Source: Croceitalea rosinachiae
Lineage (GTDB): Bacteria > Bacteroidota > Bacteroidia > Flavobacteriales > Flavobacteriaceae
Assembly: GCF_031846445.1 (NCBI RefSeq)
Contig: NZ_JAVRHR010000003.1
Span: 310,001-374,000 of the forward strand
Direction: 5' to 3'
Length of the DNA: 64,000 bases
Shown here: positions 8,151 through 17,260 of the stretch, one piece after another
Layout: each line of letters begins with the position of its first letter
Position numbering within the stretch: position 1 is the first letter of the stretch
Notes under the pieces: generated by a model
Seen by the model: the letters and a program-made list of their open reading frames with translations, nothing else
Told to the model about the DNA's origin: nothing
Database searches by the model: none
Translations under genes and position numbers: made by a program

Positions 8151-9014
8151 ATGAAAAACTGCATTTGGACATTCCTACTTTCGTTTGCGATTTTGAGTTG
8201 TAATAGCAACCAAAAGAAAGCTCAAAAAGAAAATCCCGAAATTTCAGCAGGTAAAGAAGTATTACTAGTTGGAACATTTCATTATAATAACCCTGGTGCT
8301 GACGTTGCTAAAACTAAATCATTTGATATTCTAAACGAAGATTCTCAAACCGAGTTGAAAAGAATAAGTAAAAAAATAACAGATTACAATCCGACTAAAA
8401 TATTTGTAGAATGGCCATACGATGAGCAAAAAGAATTAGATTCTCTTTATCAAGTATATGCCAAAGGGAATTATTTCGATAATGATAGTCTTTCTGATTT
8501 TTATTTAAAAAATGAAATTTTTCAACTAGCATTTAGGGTAGCAAAACGGAATAATATAAAAAAAATCTATGCAATAGATTATTCAACCTCATTTCCATTT
8601 GAGGATGTGATGAAAGAAATAGAACAAAACAATCAAACTGAACTTAAAAAGAAGATTGAAAATGGAATTTCTAAATTCACGGTTGATTTTGATAATAAAA
8701 TTGAATCTGGAGTTTCGCTTACTGAACTTACTTATTTTGTTAATAGTCAGGAGATGCGTAAGTTTTCTAACTACTTTCACAATAATTTAATGCTCTTAGC
8801 AGGTAGTACAAAAGATTTTTCTGGACCTTTATTAACATCCGAATGGTTCAAAAGAAATCTATTTATGTGGTCATTAATTCAAAAAAATGTTACTAAATCC
8901 GACGAAAGAATTATGGTTTTGGCCGGGTCAAGTCATGTTGCAATGCTTGAGTTATTCATCAAAGAAAATGATACTTGGCAAGCCAAAGAATTACAACAGG
9001 TTATGGAAAAATAA
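8151..9014 (+). CDS. DUF5694/TraB-like lipoprotein
   Basis: 287 residues with a signal peptide and lipobox AILSC (C17). The mature protein has GTFHYNNPG (from residue 41), an acidic FVEWPYDE segment, and AGSSHVAML near the C-terminus. The paired G-T-x-H and G-x-x-H motifs with a glutamate between resemble the TraB/Tiki/EreA/ChaN superfamily, whose active members are metal-dependent hydrolases. I recognise the family as DUF5694 with moderate certainty. Its substrate is unknown. It follows the AraC gene by 68 bases and may be controlled by it. Confidence 0.65.
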   Translation: MKNCIWTFLLSFAILSCNSNQKKAQKENPEISAGKEVLLVGTFHYNNPGADVAKTKSFDILNEDSQTELKRISKKITDYNPTKIFVEWPYDEQKELDSLYQVYAKGNYFDNDSLSDFYLKNEIFQLAFRVAKRNNIKKIYAIDYSTSFPFEDVMKEIEQNNQTELKKKIENGISKFTVDFDNKIESGVSLTELTYFVNSQEMRKFSNYFHNNLMLLAGSTKDFSGPLLTSEWFKRNLFMWSLIQKNVTKSDERIMVLAGSSHVAMLELFIKENDTWQAKELQQVMEK

Positions 9015-9053
9015 CTATGGCTAACAATGTGTAAAACTCATTGTTCTTCATAG
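9015..9053. repeat. attC-like imperfect hairpin
   Basis: CTATG (9015-9019), GCT, AACAATG (9023-9029), nine-base loop, CATTGTT (9039-9045), CTT, CATAG (9049-9053). Two stem blocks are separated by a symmetrical three-base internal loop, the architecture expected of a folded cassette recombination site. It lies directly after the stop of the preceding gene, so a terminator role is the main alternative, but no T-run follows. Confidence 0.45.
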
Positions 9054-9165
9054 CCTTCTTACTAAAGTCTTCACGAAATTTATTTTAGTGATTTATTTCT
9101 AAATTTAATGCTTAAACGCACCACGAAATCAAGTACTCACCGTTTTTATGTAATTGAATACTAAA

Positions 9166-9621
9166 ATGAAAAATAGTTTCAAAGTTTCCAGAATTAAGGG
9201 AAATAATATTGAACAATTCACAGAACTTATAGACCTACTGAATGAGGTTTTCGAAGAACCTAGCAAAGTCGCTTCAGAAAGGCAATTAAAGAAACTATTG
9301 AGTAAACCTGAATTTCATGTAATTGCAGCAATCAAAGAAGGTAAAATTATTGGAGGACTGACGGCATATGAATTAGAGCGATATTATACTGATAAAAGCG
9401 AATTATATATTTATGATATAGCCGTCAAAAAAGAACTTCATAACCAGGGAATAGGAAAAAAGTTAATTGCCTACTTAAAAGATTATTCAACAAGAAATGG
9501 AATTGAATCAATTTTTGTTCAAGCACACCCAGAAGATGAACAAGCAGTTAAATTTTATAAATCTATCCTTGGCAAAGGAGAAAAGGTTGACCATTTCAAT
9601 TTTGAAATAAAAACTGCATAG
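9166..9621 (+). CDS. AAC(3)-I-like aminoglycoside/GNAT acetyltransferase
   Basis: 151 residues from the ATG at 9166 (a TTG at 9154 would add four residues). The order FHVIAAIKEGKIIGGLTAY, then SELYIYDIAV (79-87), QGIGKKLI (94-101), IFVQAH, and a C-terminal FNFEI follows the layout of the AAC(3)-I family of aminoglycoside 3-N-acetyltransferases almost block for block, including length. The alternative is a close GNAT relative acting on another amine. Downstream there is only a 62-base spacer with no hairpin junction, so this gene is the right-hand edge of the cassette-like region. Activity against gentamicin-type drugs is an inference from family resemblance. Confidence 0.75.
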   Translation: MKNSFKVSRIKGNNIEQFTELIDLLNEVFEEPSKVASERQLKKLLSKPEFHVIAAIKEGKIIGGLTAYELERYYTDKSELYIYDIAVKKELHNQGIGKKLIAYLKDYSTRNGIESIFVQAHPEDEQAVKFYKSILGKGEKVDHFNFEIKTA

Positions 9622-9683
9622 AACATTATTTAAAAATTCACTTTACATTAATCGATGTAGGTAATTTAAAACTAGAAATAAAA

Positions 9684-10259
9684 ATGAATCAACCCCATTT
9701 TTTAAACTGCATTTTTAAACCAGAAAATCTTAGCTCAGATGAGTTAGAATTAATAGTTAAGCAGTTTGAAGAAGTTGCTTTTACAAAGAATGATTACCTC
9801 ATTGAAAAAGGTAAAGTAGCTAATTACTATTACTTTTTAGAGACGGGTTTTTTACGTTCATATACTATTGATCTAGAAGGAAATGACATTACGACTAAAT
9901 TTTTTTCAGAAAAAGATATTGTCATAGATTGGCATTCGTATTTTTTGAAAAAGCCTTGTAAAGAATCGATACAGGCCGTAACCAATGGCAAATGCTGGAA
10001 AATAAACTTTAATGATTTCATGAAATTATTTAATATTGAGGCTTTTAGGGCGGTGGGTAGAACAAGATTGGTCAATAACTATTTTGAATTGAAAAATCAT
10101 TCCATATCCGTTATTGCCGACCAGGCAAAAGATAGATATCTGAATCTGATAAAAGAAAAACCTTCTATTGTTCAAAATGTTCCTTTAAAGCATATTGCTA
10201 CCTATTTGGGAATAACAGACACGTCTTTAAGCAGAATCAGAAAAGAAATTACGTTATAA
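9684..10259 (+). CDS. Crp/Fnr family transcriptional regulator
   Basis: 191 residues. Residues 20-120 form a cyclic-nucleotide-binding-like beta-roll (KGKVANYYYFLETGFLRSY, then the KFFSEKDIVIDW turn), and the C-terminus carries a helix-turn-helix (PLKHIATYLGITDTSLSRIRKEI). No iron-sulfur cysteines are visible, so this is not a classical Fnr oxygen sensor. It belongs to the large flavobacterial group of Crp-like proteins with unknown effectors. The gene ends nine bases before the next membrane-protein gene, so the two are probably co-transcribed. Confidence 0.85.
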   Translation: MNQPHFLNCIFKPENLSSDELELIVKQFEEVAFTKNDYLIEKGKVANYYYFLETGFLRSYTIDLEGNDITTKFFSEKDIVIDWHSYFLKKPCKESIQAVTNGKCWKINFNDFMKLFNIEAFRAVGRTRLVNNYFELKNHSISVIADQAKDRYLNLIKEKPSIVQNVPLKHIATYLGITDTSLSRIRKEITL

Positions 10260-10268
10260 CAACGACCA

Positions 10269-10964
10269 ATGTTTTCAAATCAAGTACCACTTCTTTTTTC
10301 AATTTTGTTTTTAATTGCGTTTGCTTTTCCAGTAGTAATGGTAGCCAGCTTGGCAAAAAAAGGACAAGTTAAAAATGGATTTTGGGTGGTATTGGGTTTT
10401 TATATTCCATATTTAATACTTGTTGCTGTTGCAAGTCACAATGGTTTTTTTGACACTGTTATGCTTCCACCTAAAATTGTATTGACCACAACACTTCCAT
10501 TGGCACTACTCGTTACCGTAATTTATGGCACCAAAAAATGTAAAGAGGTAAATGCTGTCTTAACTCTAGAATCTTTGGTCAAGATTCACATATTCCGGCT
10601 TATAGGAAGCACTTTTATAATTCTTTTCTTTTACGATTTATTACCAAAACCGTTTGCACTTTTTGCAGGTATAGGTGATTTGCTCACGGCCCTATCGAGT
10701 GTTTTTATTGTAAAAACAATTCAAAATAAGAAAAGCTATGCCAAAAAGCTGACGTTTGTATGGAACACTTTCGGTCTTATTGATATTTTAATTACATCAG
10801 CTATGGCGATTTTATTTACCAAAATCAGTATTGATAATAACGTTCAAGGGGTAGAAATTTTAACAGAATTCCCTTTTTGTTTTATTCCCGCTTTTGCCCC
10901 GCCTACTATAATTTTTCTTCATCTTCTGGTTTTTCGAAAGTTGTCTTGGCTTAAAAAAACCTAG
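10269..10964 (+). CDS. Multispanning membrane protein, unknown function
   Basis: 231 residues with about seven hydrophobic segments (starting at residues 10, 38, 75, 105, 130, 162 and 205) and short polar loops. No family motif was recognised. It follows the Crp-like regulator by nine bases and is likely in the same transcript. A ligand-independent membrane partner of that regulator is possible, but nothing in the sequence shows it. Confidence 0.6.
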   Translation: MFSNQVPLLFSILFLIAFAFPVVMVASLAKKGQVKNGFWVVLGFYIPYLILVAVASHNGFFDTVMLPPKIVLTTTLPLALLVTVIYGTKKCKEVNAVLTLESLVKIHIFRLIGSTFIILFFYDLLPKPFALFAGIGDLLTALSSVFIVKTIQNKKSYAKKLTFVWNTFGLIDILITSAMAILFTKISIDNNVQGVEILTEFPFCFIPAFAPPTIIFLHLLVFRKLSWLKKT

Positions 10965-11051
10965 TTTTTCATTTCTTGTCATAGGCAAAGTTTTTTCTCT
11001 TATTGCGCCTCTACTTTTGGGCTATTGTTTAAAACTTAAAAACCAAAAGAG

Positions 11052-11405
11052 ATGAAAACAGAACAAAAATTTATGATGATATTCAGGTATATCCCCAATC
11101 CTGATTACAGACCCACACCACAAGAAATTGAACAAATGCGTCAAGATTGGGGCAGTTTTATAGGTAATATCGCTATAAAAGAGAAGCTAGAAAGTACGTA
11201 TCAATTAGGTTTTGATGGGAAACAAATCAACAGTGATTTATCGATTAAAGAAGGAGTTTTAATTTCTGAAGAGAAAATGATCAGTGGAAATATGATTGTC
11301 AAAGCAAACTCTTTAGATGAAGCGGTCGCTATGGCTAAAGACAGCCCTATTTTAAAAATGGGAGGCACCGTAGAAGTAAGGAATATTATTCCGATGAAAA
11401 ACTAA
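11052..11405 (+). CDS. YciI-like protein
   Basis: 117 residues resembling the YCII-related/DGPF fold: an N-terminal FMMIFRYIP strand, an EIEQMRQDWGSFIGNI helix, and a C-terminal strand with ANSLDEAVAMAKDSPILKMGGTVEVR. Members are small dimeric ferredoxin-like proteins, sometimes fused to sigma factors; no function is established. The gene is 16 bases upstream of the SRPBCC gene, so the pair is probably an operon ending at the hairpin at 11985. Confidence 0.75.
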   Translation: MKTEQKFMMIFRYIPNPDYRPTPQEIEQMRQDWGSFIGNIAIKEKLESTYQLGFDGKQINSDLSIKEGVLISEEKMISGNMIVKANSLDEAVAMAKDSPILKMGGTVEVRNIIPMKN

Positions 11406-11421
11406 GCTAAATTCTAAAAAA

Positions 11422-11958
11422 ATGAAGAGAATGATACCGATAACAATAGTTGTTGCATTAATTCTATTTTTAGGGATTGGGTTTTATTATGCGAATAAAT
11501 TGCAACATATCCATATTCAAAGAACGGTAAGTATACAAGCTAATGCACAAATGGTGTTTAATAATGTACTTTATCTAGAAAACTTTACGAAATGGTCACC
11601 ATTTTACGAAGCTGACCCTACCCAAAAGACGGTAGTTAAAGGAAATGATGGACAGGTAGGCGCTCAATTCCATTGGGAAGGAAATAATGGAAAAGACCTA
11701 GGCTATCAAGAAATCAAGGCGGTAAGACCTCTTGAATACATAGAGATGAAATGTGATATTCAAAAACCATTTAAGGCCAATCCAACCTTTGAATATAGGT
11801 TCTCAAATGCAGGGAACATTGTAAAAGTAGTCCAAGATTTTAATCTAAAATCCGGCATGGTCGATGCGTTCTTTATGTGGGTTTTTGGTGCAAAAAAAGA
11901 TATGGAAAAAATGAACGCTAGAGGAATGGAACTTTTAAAACTGGCTTGCGAAAAATAG
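11422..11958 (+). CDS. SRPBCC (polyketide-cyclase-like) membrane-anchored protein
   Basis: 178 residues. A single N-terminal membrane segment (IPITIVVALILFLGIGFYY) is followed by a START/Bet v1-like domain opening with HIQRTVSIQANAQMVFNNV and WSPFYEADP, typical of the polyketide_cyc2 group of SRPBCC proteins that bind hydrophobic ligands. No catalytic residues are evident. It is the second gene after the YciI-like protein, and both end at a strong terminator. Confidence 0.75.
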   Translation: MKRMIPITIVVALILFLGIGFYYANKLQHIHIQRTVSIQANAQMVFNNVLYLENFTKWSPFYEADPTQKTVVKGNDGQVGAQFHWEGNNGKDLGYQEIKAVRPLEYIEMKCDIQKPFKANPTFEYRFSNAGNIVKVVQDFNLKSGMVDAFFMWVFGAKKDMEKMNARGMELLKLACEK

Positions 11959-11984
11959 CAAAACCTTAAATGCATGAAAATAAT

Positions 11985-12020
11985 AGCAGTTTTGATTTGT
12001 AATCAAAGCTGCTTTTTTAT
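11985..12020 (+). terminator. Rho-independent terminator
   Basis: AGCAGTTTTGATT pairs with AATCAAAGCTGCT (one G-U), three-base loop, then a run of six T. It closes the YciI-SRPBCC transcript. Confidence 0.85.
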
Positions 12021-12110
12021 ATTTACGAACAGGTCTTTCTTATACGATTTGTTTCAAAATCAACTGCTATTCTCATAAAAGACTATAACATCTTATAAAA
12101 CGAGAAACAA

Positions 12111-14513
12111 ATGAAAGAAATCAGCTTCTTATTCGCCGTTCTGCTCATAATATCTTGCAAAGAAACCGAAACCAATCCAACAGATGAACTGGCTATTAAA
12201 GGTCTAAAAGAATCGGTTGAAATTGTTCGCGATAAATGGGGTATTAACCATATTTATGCTAAAAACCAGTATGACCTATTTTTCGCCCAGGGTTATGCCG
12301 CTGCTGAAGACCGACTTTTTCAATTTGAAATATGGAGAAGACAGGCCACCGGCACCATAGCTGAAATTCTTGGCGAACGTGAACTGAATAGGGATATCGG
12401 CACGCGCTTGTTCAAGTTCAGGGGCGATATGACTACAGAAATGAATCACTACCATGAAAGAGGCACTGAAATTATTAATGCATATACTAATGGGGTCAAT
12501 GCTTATATTGAAGCTGTTCTTAAAACCCCAGAAAGGCTCCCGCTAGAATTTAAAATGCTAGGTATTCTACCACAAAAGTGGACTCCAGAAGTTGTTATTT
12601 CTAGACATCAAGGACTTCTGGGCAATATTGGTCAAGAACTACAAATAGGAAGGGCCGTTGCTGCCATAGGGGAAGAAAAGGCTAAAGAGCTCTATTGGTT
12701 TCATCCCAAAGAACCAGATTTATCTATTGATTCGAGTATTAATAAGTCTTTTCTTTCTGAAGATATTTTGGGTTTGTACAATGCTTATCGTAAACCCGTC
12801 AAGTTTCAGAAGGAAGATTTGGTATCGGATTACCAAAATACCGCTGAGGCAGAAATGGTTTTAGCATTTTCAAAAGGTGAAAATGATTCTCTTTCCATTG
12901 GTAGTAATAATTGGGTGGTGAAAGGCGATTTGATGCAAGATGGAAATACTTACATGGCCAATGACCCTCATAGAACTATTGCAGTACCTTCTTTACGGTA
13001 TATGGCACATTTGGTGGCTCCAGGTTGGAATGTAATCGGTGGTGGTGAGCCTGAAATACCTGGTATTTCAATTGGTCACAATGAATATGGCTCCTGGGGT
13101 TTGACCGTTTTTAGAACCGATGGAGAAGATTTGTATGTTTATGAATTGAATCCTGAAAACCCGAATCAATACAGGTATAAGGGTGAGTGGAAGGATATGG
13201 AGCAAATCACGGAAACTATAAAAGTGAAAGGACAAAATGATAGTATCGTAAAGCTTTCCTATACGTTACATGGTCCTGTTTCCCATACTGATACCGAAAA
13301 CAATGTGGCCTATGCCGTACGCTGCGCTTGGTTAGAGTCAGGTGGGTCACCTTATTTGGCCTCTTTGCGAATGGACCAGGCCAAAACTTGGGAAGAGTTT
13401 AGAGAAGCCTGTAATTACAGTCATATTCCGGGTGAAAATATGGTTTGGGCGGATAAACAAGGCAATATCGGATGGCAGGCCGTTGGCATTGCACCCATCC
13501 GTAAAAATTTTAGTGGCTTGGTACCGGTACCTGGCGATGGGCGATACGAGTGGGAAGGCTATTTACCTATTATTGAAAAACCAAACAACTACAATCCTGA
13601 GCAGGGGTTTTTGGCAACTGCCAATCAAAACGTGACATCTAGTGATTATAAGCATTGGGACGCTATTGGCTTTTCTTGGTCAGACCCTTATCGCGGTGAT
13701 CGAGTAAATGAAGTGTTACAGACAAATGAGAAGATGACCATGGAAGATATGAAAGCCCTCCAGACAGATTATCTTTCTATTCCTGCACGAATTTTAGTGC
13801 CCTTATTGAATGGAATTGTTTTTGAAGGAAAACATGCAGAAGCCAAAGCAAAATTGAAAGATTGGGATTATCGGTTAGAACCCAATTCCATTGCTGCAGC
13901 AATATACGTGGCTTGGGAAAATCAATTGGGTGATATGGCTGATGAACGATTCATTCCTGAAAAGGCTAAGGGCATTATCTCATCCCTGCAAATGAAGCGA
14001 ATTGTTGATTGGTTGGTACGACCTAATGAAAAATTTGGTGCTAATCCTATTTTAGGAAGAAATCAGTTCTTGTCAGATGCTTTTGAGAAAGCCGTAATCG
14101 ATTTAGAACAAAGGTTAGGCTCAGATATAAACAAATGGCACTACGGACAAACCGTAAATAAGCATACTTATATAACGCATGCCTTAGGTAGTATTGTGCA
14201 CGATTCTCTTCAAGAGAAATTAGATGTAGGGCCATTGCCACGTGGTGGAAACTCATACACTCCTGGCTCAACAGGTGGTAATCTTAGGCAAAGCAGTGGC
14301 GCTTCTTTTCGCATGATAGTAAATACCGGAGATTGGGACCTTGCTATAGGAACTAATGGACCAGGTCAATCAGGAAATCCGGAGAGTCCTTTTTATAGCA
14401 ATCTTTTTGAATCATGGGCAAATGATGAGTATTTCCCTGTTTATTATTCACGCGAGAAAATAGATTCTGTAGCGGTGAACACAAAGATTTTGAAACCATC
14501 AAACAAAGATTAA
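12111..14513 (+). CDS. Penicillin acylase family Ntn-hydrolase
   Basis: 800 residues, usual for the family. A lipobox (LLIISC, C16) marks a lipoprotein. The chain contains the alpha-subunit region with GYAAAEDRLFQFEIWRR (61-77), a spacer, then the self-cleavage point G264-S265 in SIGSNNWVV, where Ser265 becomes the N-terminal nucleophile of the beta subunit. Downstream GHNEYGSWGLT and GLVPVPGDGRYEW are also family signatures. Substrates in the family include penicillins, acyl-homoserine lactones and cyclic imides; sequence does not tell which. It stands alone, 62 bases before the mutarotase-like gene. There is no reason to treat it as a resistance gene. Confidence 0.9.
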   Translation: MKEISFLFAVLLIISCKETETNPTDELAIKGLKESVEIVRDKWGINHIYAKNQYDLFFAQGYAAAEDRLFQFEIWRRQATGTIAEILGERELNRDIGTRLFKFRGDMTTEMNHYHERGTEIINAYTNGVNAYIEAVLKTPERLPLEFKMLGILPQKWTPEVVISRHQGLLGNIGQELQIGRAVAAIGEEKAKELYWFHPKEPDLSIDSSINKSFLSEDILGLYNAYRKPVKFQKEDLVSDYQNTAEAEMVLAFSKGENDSLSIGSNNWVVKGDLMQDGNTYMANDPHRTIAVPSLRYMAHLVAPGWNVIGGGEPEIPGISIGHNEYGSWGLTVFRTDGEDLYVYELNPENPNQYRYKGEWKDMEQITETIKVKGQNDSIVKLSYTLHGPVSHTDTENNVAYAVRCAWLESGGSPYLASLRMDQAKTWEEFREACNYSHIPGENMVWADKQGNIGWQAVGIAPIRKNFSGLVPVPGDGRYEWEGYLPIIEKPNNYNPEQGFLATANQNVTSSDYKHWDAIGFSWSDPYRGDRVNEVLQTNEKMTMEDMKALQTDYLSIPARILVPLLNGIVFEGKHAEAKAKLKDWDYRLEPNSIAAAIYVAWENQLGDMADERFIPEKAKGIISSLQMKRIVDWLVRPNEKFGANPILGRNQFLSDAFEKAVIDLEQRLGSDINKWHYGQTVNKHTYITHALGSIVHDSLQEKLDVGPLPRGGNSYTPGSTGGNLRQSSGASFRMIVNTGDWDLAIGTNGPGQSGNPESPFYSNLFESWANDEYFPVYYSREKIDSVAVNTKILKPSNKD

Positions 14514-14575
14514 TTTAGATTTGCAAAATTTGTAATAAATGTAAGGTTGATCGCAGTCTAAACCTATTTCTTAAT

Positions 14576-15463
14576 ATGTCACACATTTTAAAAAATCAAA
14601 ACTTAGAAATTTATATTGACCTACCTGAAGAAAATTATACCGGCACCCGATTTGACTTGAGCGGTTTAATTAGAAAAGTGGTTTTCGAAGGGGTCGCTTT
14701 TGGAGCTTTGGAAGAGTTAGAGTCTGATCAACAAGACCAGTTGGGTTGTGGGTTTTATAATGAGTTCGGTATTGATTCCCCATTAGGGTTTGAAGAGACA
14801 GAAAAAGGAGAATGGTTTCATAAGATGGGGGTGGGGATGTTAAAAAAGGATGGTGATGAATACTCATTCGCACATAAATATGAGATACAACCTTGTGATT
14901 TTGGTGTTCAGAAGGATGCTGAAAGTATTCTATTTGAGCATAGTTCAAAGTTGCTCAATGGATTTGGATATCGATTGAAAAAGAAGATTATACTCGTCCG
15001 AGAAGGATTTAGAATCAATTATTTTCTGGAAAATACTGGTAATAAAAAGATTCAAACCTCAGAGTATTGTCATAATTTTTTAGCCATTGGCAACCAACCA
15101 ATAGGTGAAGACTATGTTTTAAAATTTCTGTTCGATTTAAACTCAAACAACTTTAAAGAAAATGTGAACCCTGAAAACTGCGTTCAGTTTAAAAATTTCG
15201 AGGTCAGGTTTTTAAGCACTCCTGAAGAAGCATTTTTTTTTAGTCATTTAAATGGATATCAAACCGTAAGACCAATTTGGAACTTGGAAAACATGAGGCT
15301 AAATTTTGGTGTTCAAGAAACGACCGATTTTGAGACTTCAAAAATCAATTTATGGGGGTGTAAACATGTGGTTAGCCCTGAACTATTTTTTGATATTTCG
15401 TTGAATGTGGCAGAGTCCGTAAGTTGGTCAAGATATTATCGCTTTTATAAATCGACGGAGTAA
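14576..15463 (+). CDS. Galactose-mutarotase-like protein, unknown substrate
   Basis: 295 residues of beta-rich sequence resembling the aldose 1-epimerase/mutarotase superfamily (strands such as RFDLSGLIRKVVFEG, KLLNGFGYRLKKKIILV and INYFLENTG). A conserved-looking EYCHNFLAIGNQPIG holds a histidine that could be catalytic. The usual GalM active-site set cannot be assigned with confidence. It has no signal peptide. It follows the acylase gene by 62 bases. Confidence 0.55.
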   Translation: MSHILKNQNLEIYIDLPEENYTGTRFDLSGLIRKVVFEGVAFGALEELESDQQDQLGCGFYNEFGIDSPLGFEETEKGEWFHKMGVGMLKKDGDEYSFAHKYEIQPCDFGVQKDAESILFEHSSKLLNGFGYRLKKKIILVREGFRINYFLENTGNKKIQTSEYCHNFLAIGNQPIGEDYVLKFLFDLNSNNFKENVNPENCVQFKNFEVRFLSTPEEAFFFSHLNGYQTVRPIWNLENMRLNFGVQETTDFETSKINLWGCKHVVSPELFFDISLNVAESVSWSRYYRFYKSTE

Positions 15464-15520
15464 TCTAAATGTAAATTCCTTTTTTAGCTTAAAATCCATT
15501 GAAAACTTCTAACTTTTTAG

Positions 15521-15553
15521 TTGATTCTTCTAACCTCTGATTGCTTATTTTTG
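15521..15553 (+). promoter_or_regulatory. Putative promoter of purM
   Basis: TTG (15521-15523), 22-base gap, TATTTTTG (15546-15553), matching the Bacteroidota -33/-7 pattern though with a slightly long gap. The purM ATG lies 18 bases further on. Confidence 0.5.
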
Positions 15554-15570
15554 CCCAAATATAATTTTTC

Positions 15571-16749
15571 ATGCCCTCAGACACCAGTAAAAGATATGCC
15601 CAAAGGGGAGTTTCCGCATCAAAAGAAGATGTTCATAACGCCATTAAGAACATTGATAAAGGCCTGTTTCCTAAAGCTTTCTGCAAGATAGTCCCTGATT
15701 ATTTAACGGGAAGCGAAGATCACTGTTTGGTCATGCATGCCGATGGTGCCGGCACCAAATCTTCTTTAGCTTATATGTACTGGAAAGAAACTGGTGATGT
15801 TTCTGTATGGAAAGGTATAGCTCAAGATGCCTTGATCATGAATATTGATGATTTAATTTGTGTTGGGGCAACAGATAACATCATGCTTTCATCAACTATT
15901 GGGCGTAACAAAAATTTGATTCCTGGGGAGGTGATTTCTGCCATCATTAATGGAACCGAAGAGCTTATTGCCGATTTGAAAGCGCATGGTATGACCATTC
16001 ATTCTACCGGAGGTGAAACTGCTGATGTTGGTGATTTAGTAAGAACTATTATAGTAGATTCCACGGTTACCGCTCGCATGAAGCGCAGTGAAGTTATAGA
16101 CAATGCAAATATTAAAGCTGGTGATGTTATTGTAGGTTTGGCTTCTTTCGGTCAAGCTAGTTATGAAAAAGAATATAATGGCGGTATGGGCAGTAACGGA
16201 TTGACCTCGGCACGCCACGATGTGTTTTCAAAATATTTGGCTGAGAAATTCCCTGAAAGCTTTGATGCTGAGGTTCCAGCAGAATTGATTTACTCAGGTC
16301 AAACTAAATTAACAGATGCTGTTGAAGATTCACCATTAGATGCTGGTAAGCTGGTATTGTCGCCAACTCGTACTTACGCCCCTGTGGTAAAGAAGGTTTT
16401 AGAAAAATATTCTTCAAATGAAATCCATGGTATGGTGCACTGCAGTGGTGGGGCACAAACCAAGATTTTACATTTTGTAGATAGTTTACATATCATAAAA
16501 GACAACCTATTTGAAATTCCGCCATTGTTCAAATTAATCCAAGAGCAATCAGGTACGGATTGGAAAGAAATGTACCAAGTTTTTAATTGTGGTCACCGAT
16601 TAGAACTTTACGTTGACGAATCTATTGCCGGCGATTTAATTTCAATATCGAAAAGTTTTGATATCGACGCTCAGATTATAGGTAGGGTAGAAGCTTTAGA
16701 AACTAAAAAACTTACCATTAAAAGCGAATACGGTACATTCCAATATTAA
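15571..16749 (+). CDS. purM: Phosphoribosylformylglycinamidine cyclo-ligase (AIR synthetase)
   Basis: Fifth step of purine synthesis: ATP-dependent ring closure of FGAM to AIR. 392 residues, the longer form found in Bacteroidota (about 345 in E. coli). Motifs include RYAQRGVSASKEDVH near the start, the HADGAGTKSS substrate loop, DDLICVGATDNIMLSS, and the HSTGGETADVGDL signature. It is preceded by a recognisable promoter and followed by the redox operon 48 bases downstream, which probably has its own signals. Confidence 0.93.
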   Translation: MPSDTSKRYAQRGVSASKEDVHNAIKNIDKGLFPKAFCKIVPDYLTGSEDHCLVMHADGAGTKSSLAYMYWKETGDVSVWKGIAQDALIMNIDDLICVGATDNIMLSSTIGRNKNLIPGEVISAIINGTEELIADLKAHGMTIHSTGGETADVGDLVRTIIVDSTVTARMKRSEVIDNANIKAGDVIVGLASFGQASYEKEYNGGMGSNGLTSARHDVFSKYLAEKFPESFDAEVPAELIYSGQTKLTDAVEDSPLDAGKLVLSPTRTYAPVVKKVLEKYSSNEIHGMVHCSGGAQTKILHFVDSLHIIKDNLFEIPPLFKLIQEQSGTDWKEMYQVFNCGHRLELYVDESIAGDLISISKSFDIDAQIIGRVEALETKKLTIKSEYGTFQY

Positions 16750-16797
16750 ACATACGATTAGCTTAAAAATGGCGTTCTTTTTATAAACCCCAATGCT

Positions 16798-17232
16798 ATG
16801 GAAAGAAAAAAATTTTTAAAAACGCTTGGCGCAAGTGCTGCCTTTGCTGTGGCCTTCCCTTGTTTACATGCCTGTTCGTCAGATGCCGAAGAAGAACTAG
16901 AGACTTTTCCGGTTCCTGATGGGGTTGATTTTACCGTTGATTTGACAGCTGCAGAAGCCGCTCCACTTGCCAACAATGGAGGTTTTATCCTTAAAAACTT
17001 TGTAGTCATTGCGCGTAATCTTGAAGGTAACTTGGTCGCAGCAAGTCAGGTATGTAGTCATCAACAAACCGAAGAGGTACGCTTTATCTCTGAAGATGGC
17101 GGAATATTTAGATGCAGTACGCACGGTTCAAGATTTTCACAGAACGGAACACCTTTGAATACCATTACGAATAATCCCTTGAAAATTTTTAATACGGAAC
17201 TTAACGGAGATGTATTGAGGGTTTTCGAATAG
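16798..17232 (+). CDS. Rieske [2Fe-2S] protein, exported
   Basis: 144 residues. Cluster ligands are C86-S-H88 and C106-S-T-H109, the two boxes of a Rieske site; the usual disulfide cysteines of bc1-type Rieske proteins are absent, as in Rieske ferredoxins. The N-terminus has an RKKFLK stretch, a hydrophobic segment and LHAC at 23-26, consistent with export (Tat-like) and lipidation. It starts a tight run of five genes (Rieske, thioredoxin, ApbE, DUF4266, DUF3570). An electron-transfer role in the periplasm is the likely meaning; the partner is unknown. Confidence 0.85.
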   Translation: MERKKFLKTLGASAAFAVAFPCLHACSSDAEEELETFPVPDGVDFTVDLTAAEAAPLANNGGFILKNFVVIARNLEGNLVAASQVCSHQQTEEVRFISEDGGIFRCSTHGSRFSQNGTPLNTITNNPLKIFNTELNGDVLRVFE

Positions 17233-17260
17233 ACTGTTTTACCAAGCAAACATAGCGAGA

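Larger units (their letters stand above)
4514..9165. other. Cassette-like accessory region without visible integrase
   Basis: Six unrelated genes lie on the plus strand, each with its own 70-150 bp spacer. Several spacers carry inverted repeats with GTTAGC, CTAACAATG or TTTATACA cores. The genes have weak or unusual start regions (GTG, no clear in-frame ATG, TTG) and are not co-functional. The pattern recalls integron cassettes or the cassette-like insert regions seen in other flavobacterial chromosomes. No tyrosine recombinase, transposase or tRNA is present in the window, so the mechanism is unknown and the edges are approximate. Confidence 0.4.

Noticed and set aside
12111..14513. Penicillin acylase as part of a resistance cluster with the class D enzyme
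   Set aside because: It lies outside the cassette-like region, five genes away, and family members have many non-drug substrates.
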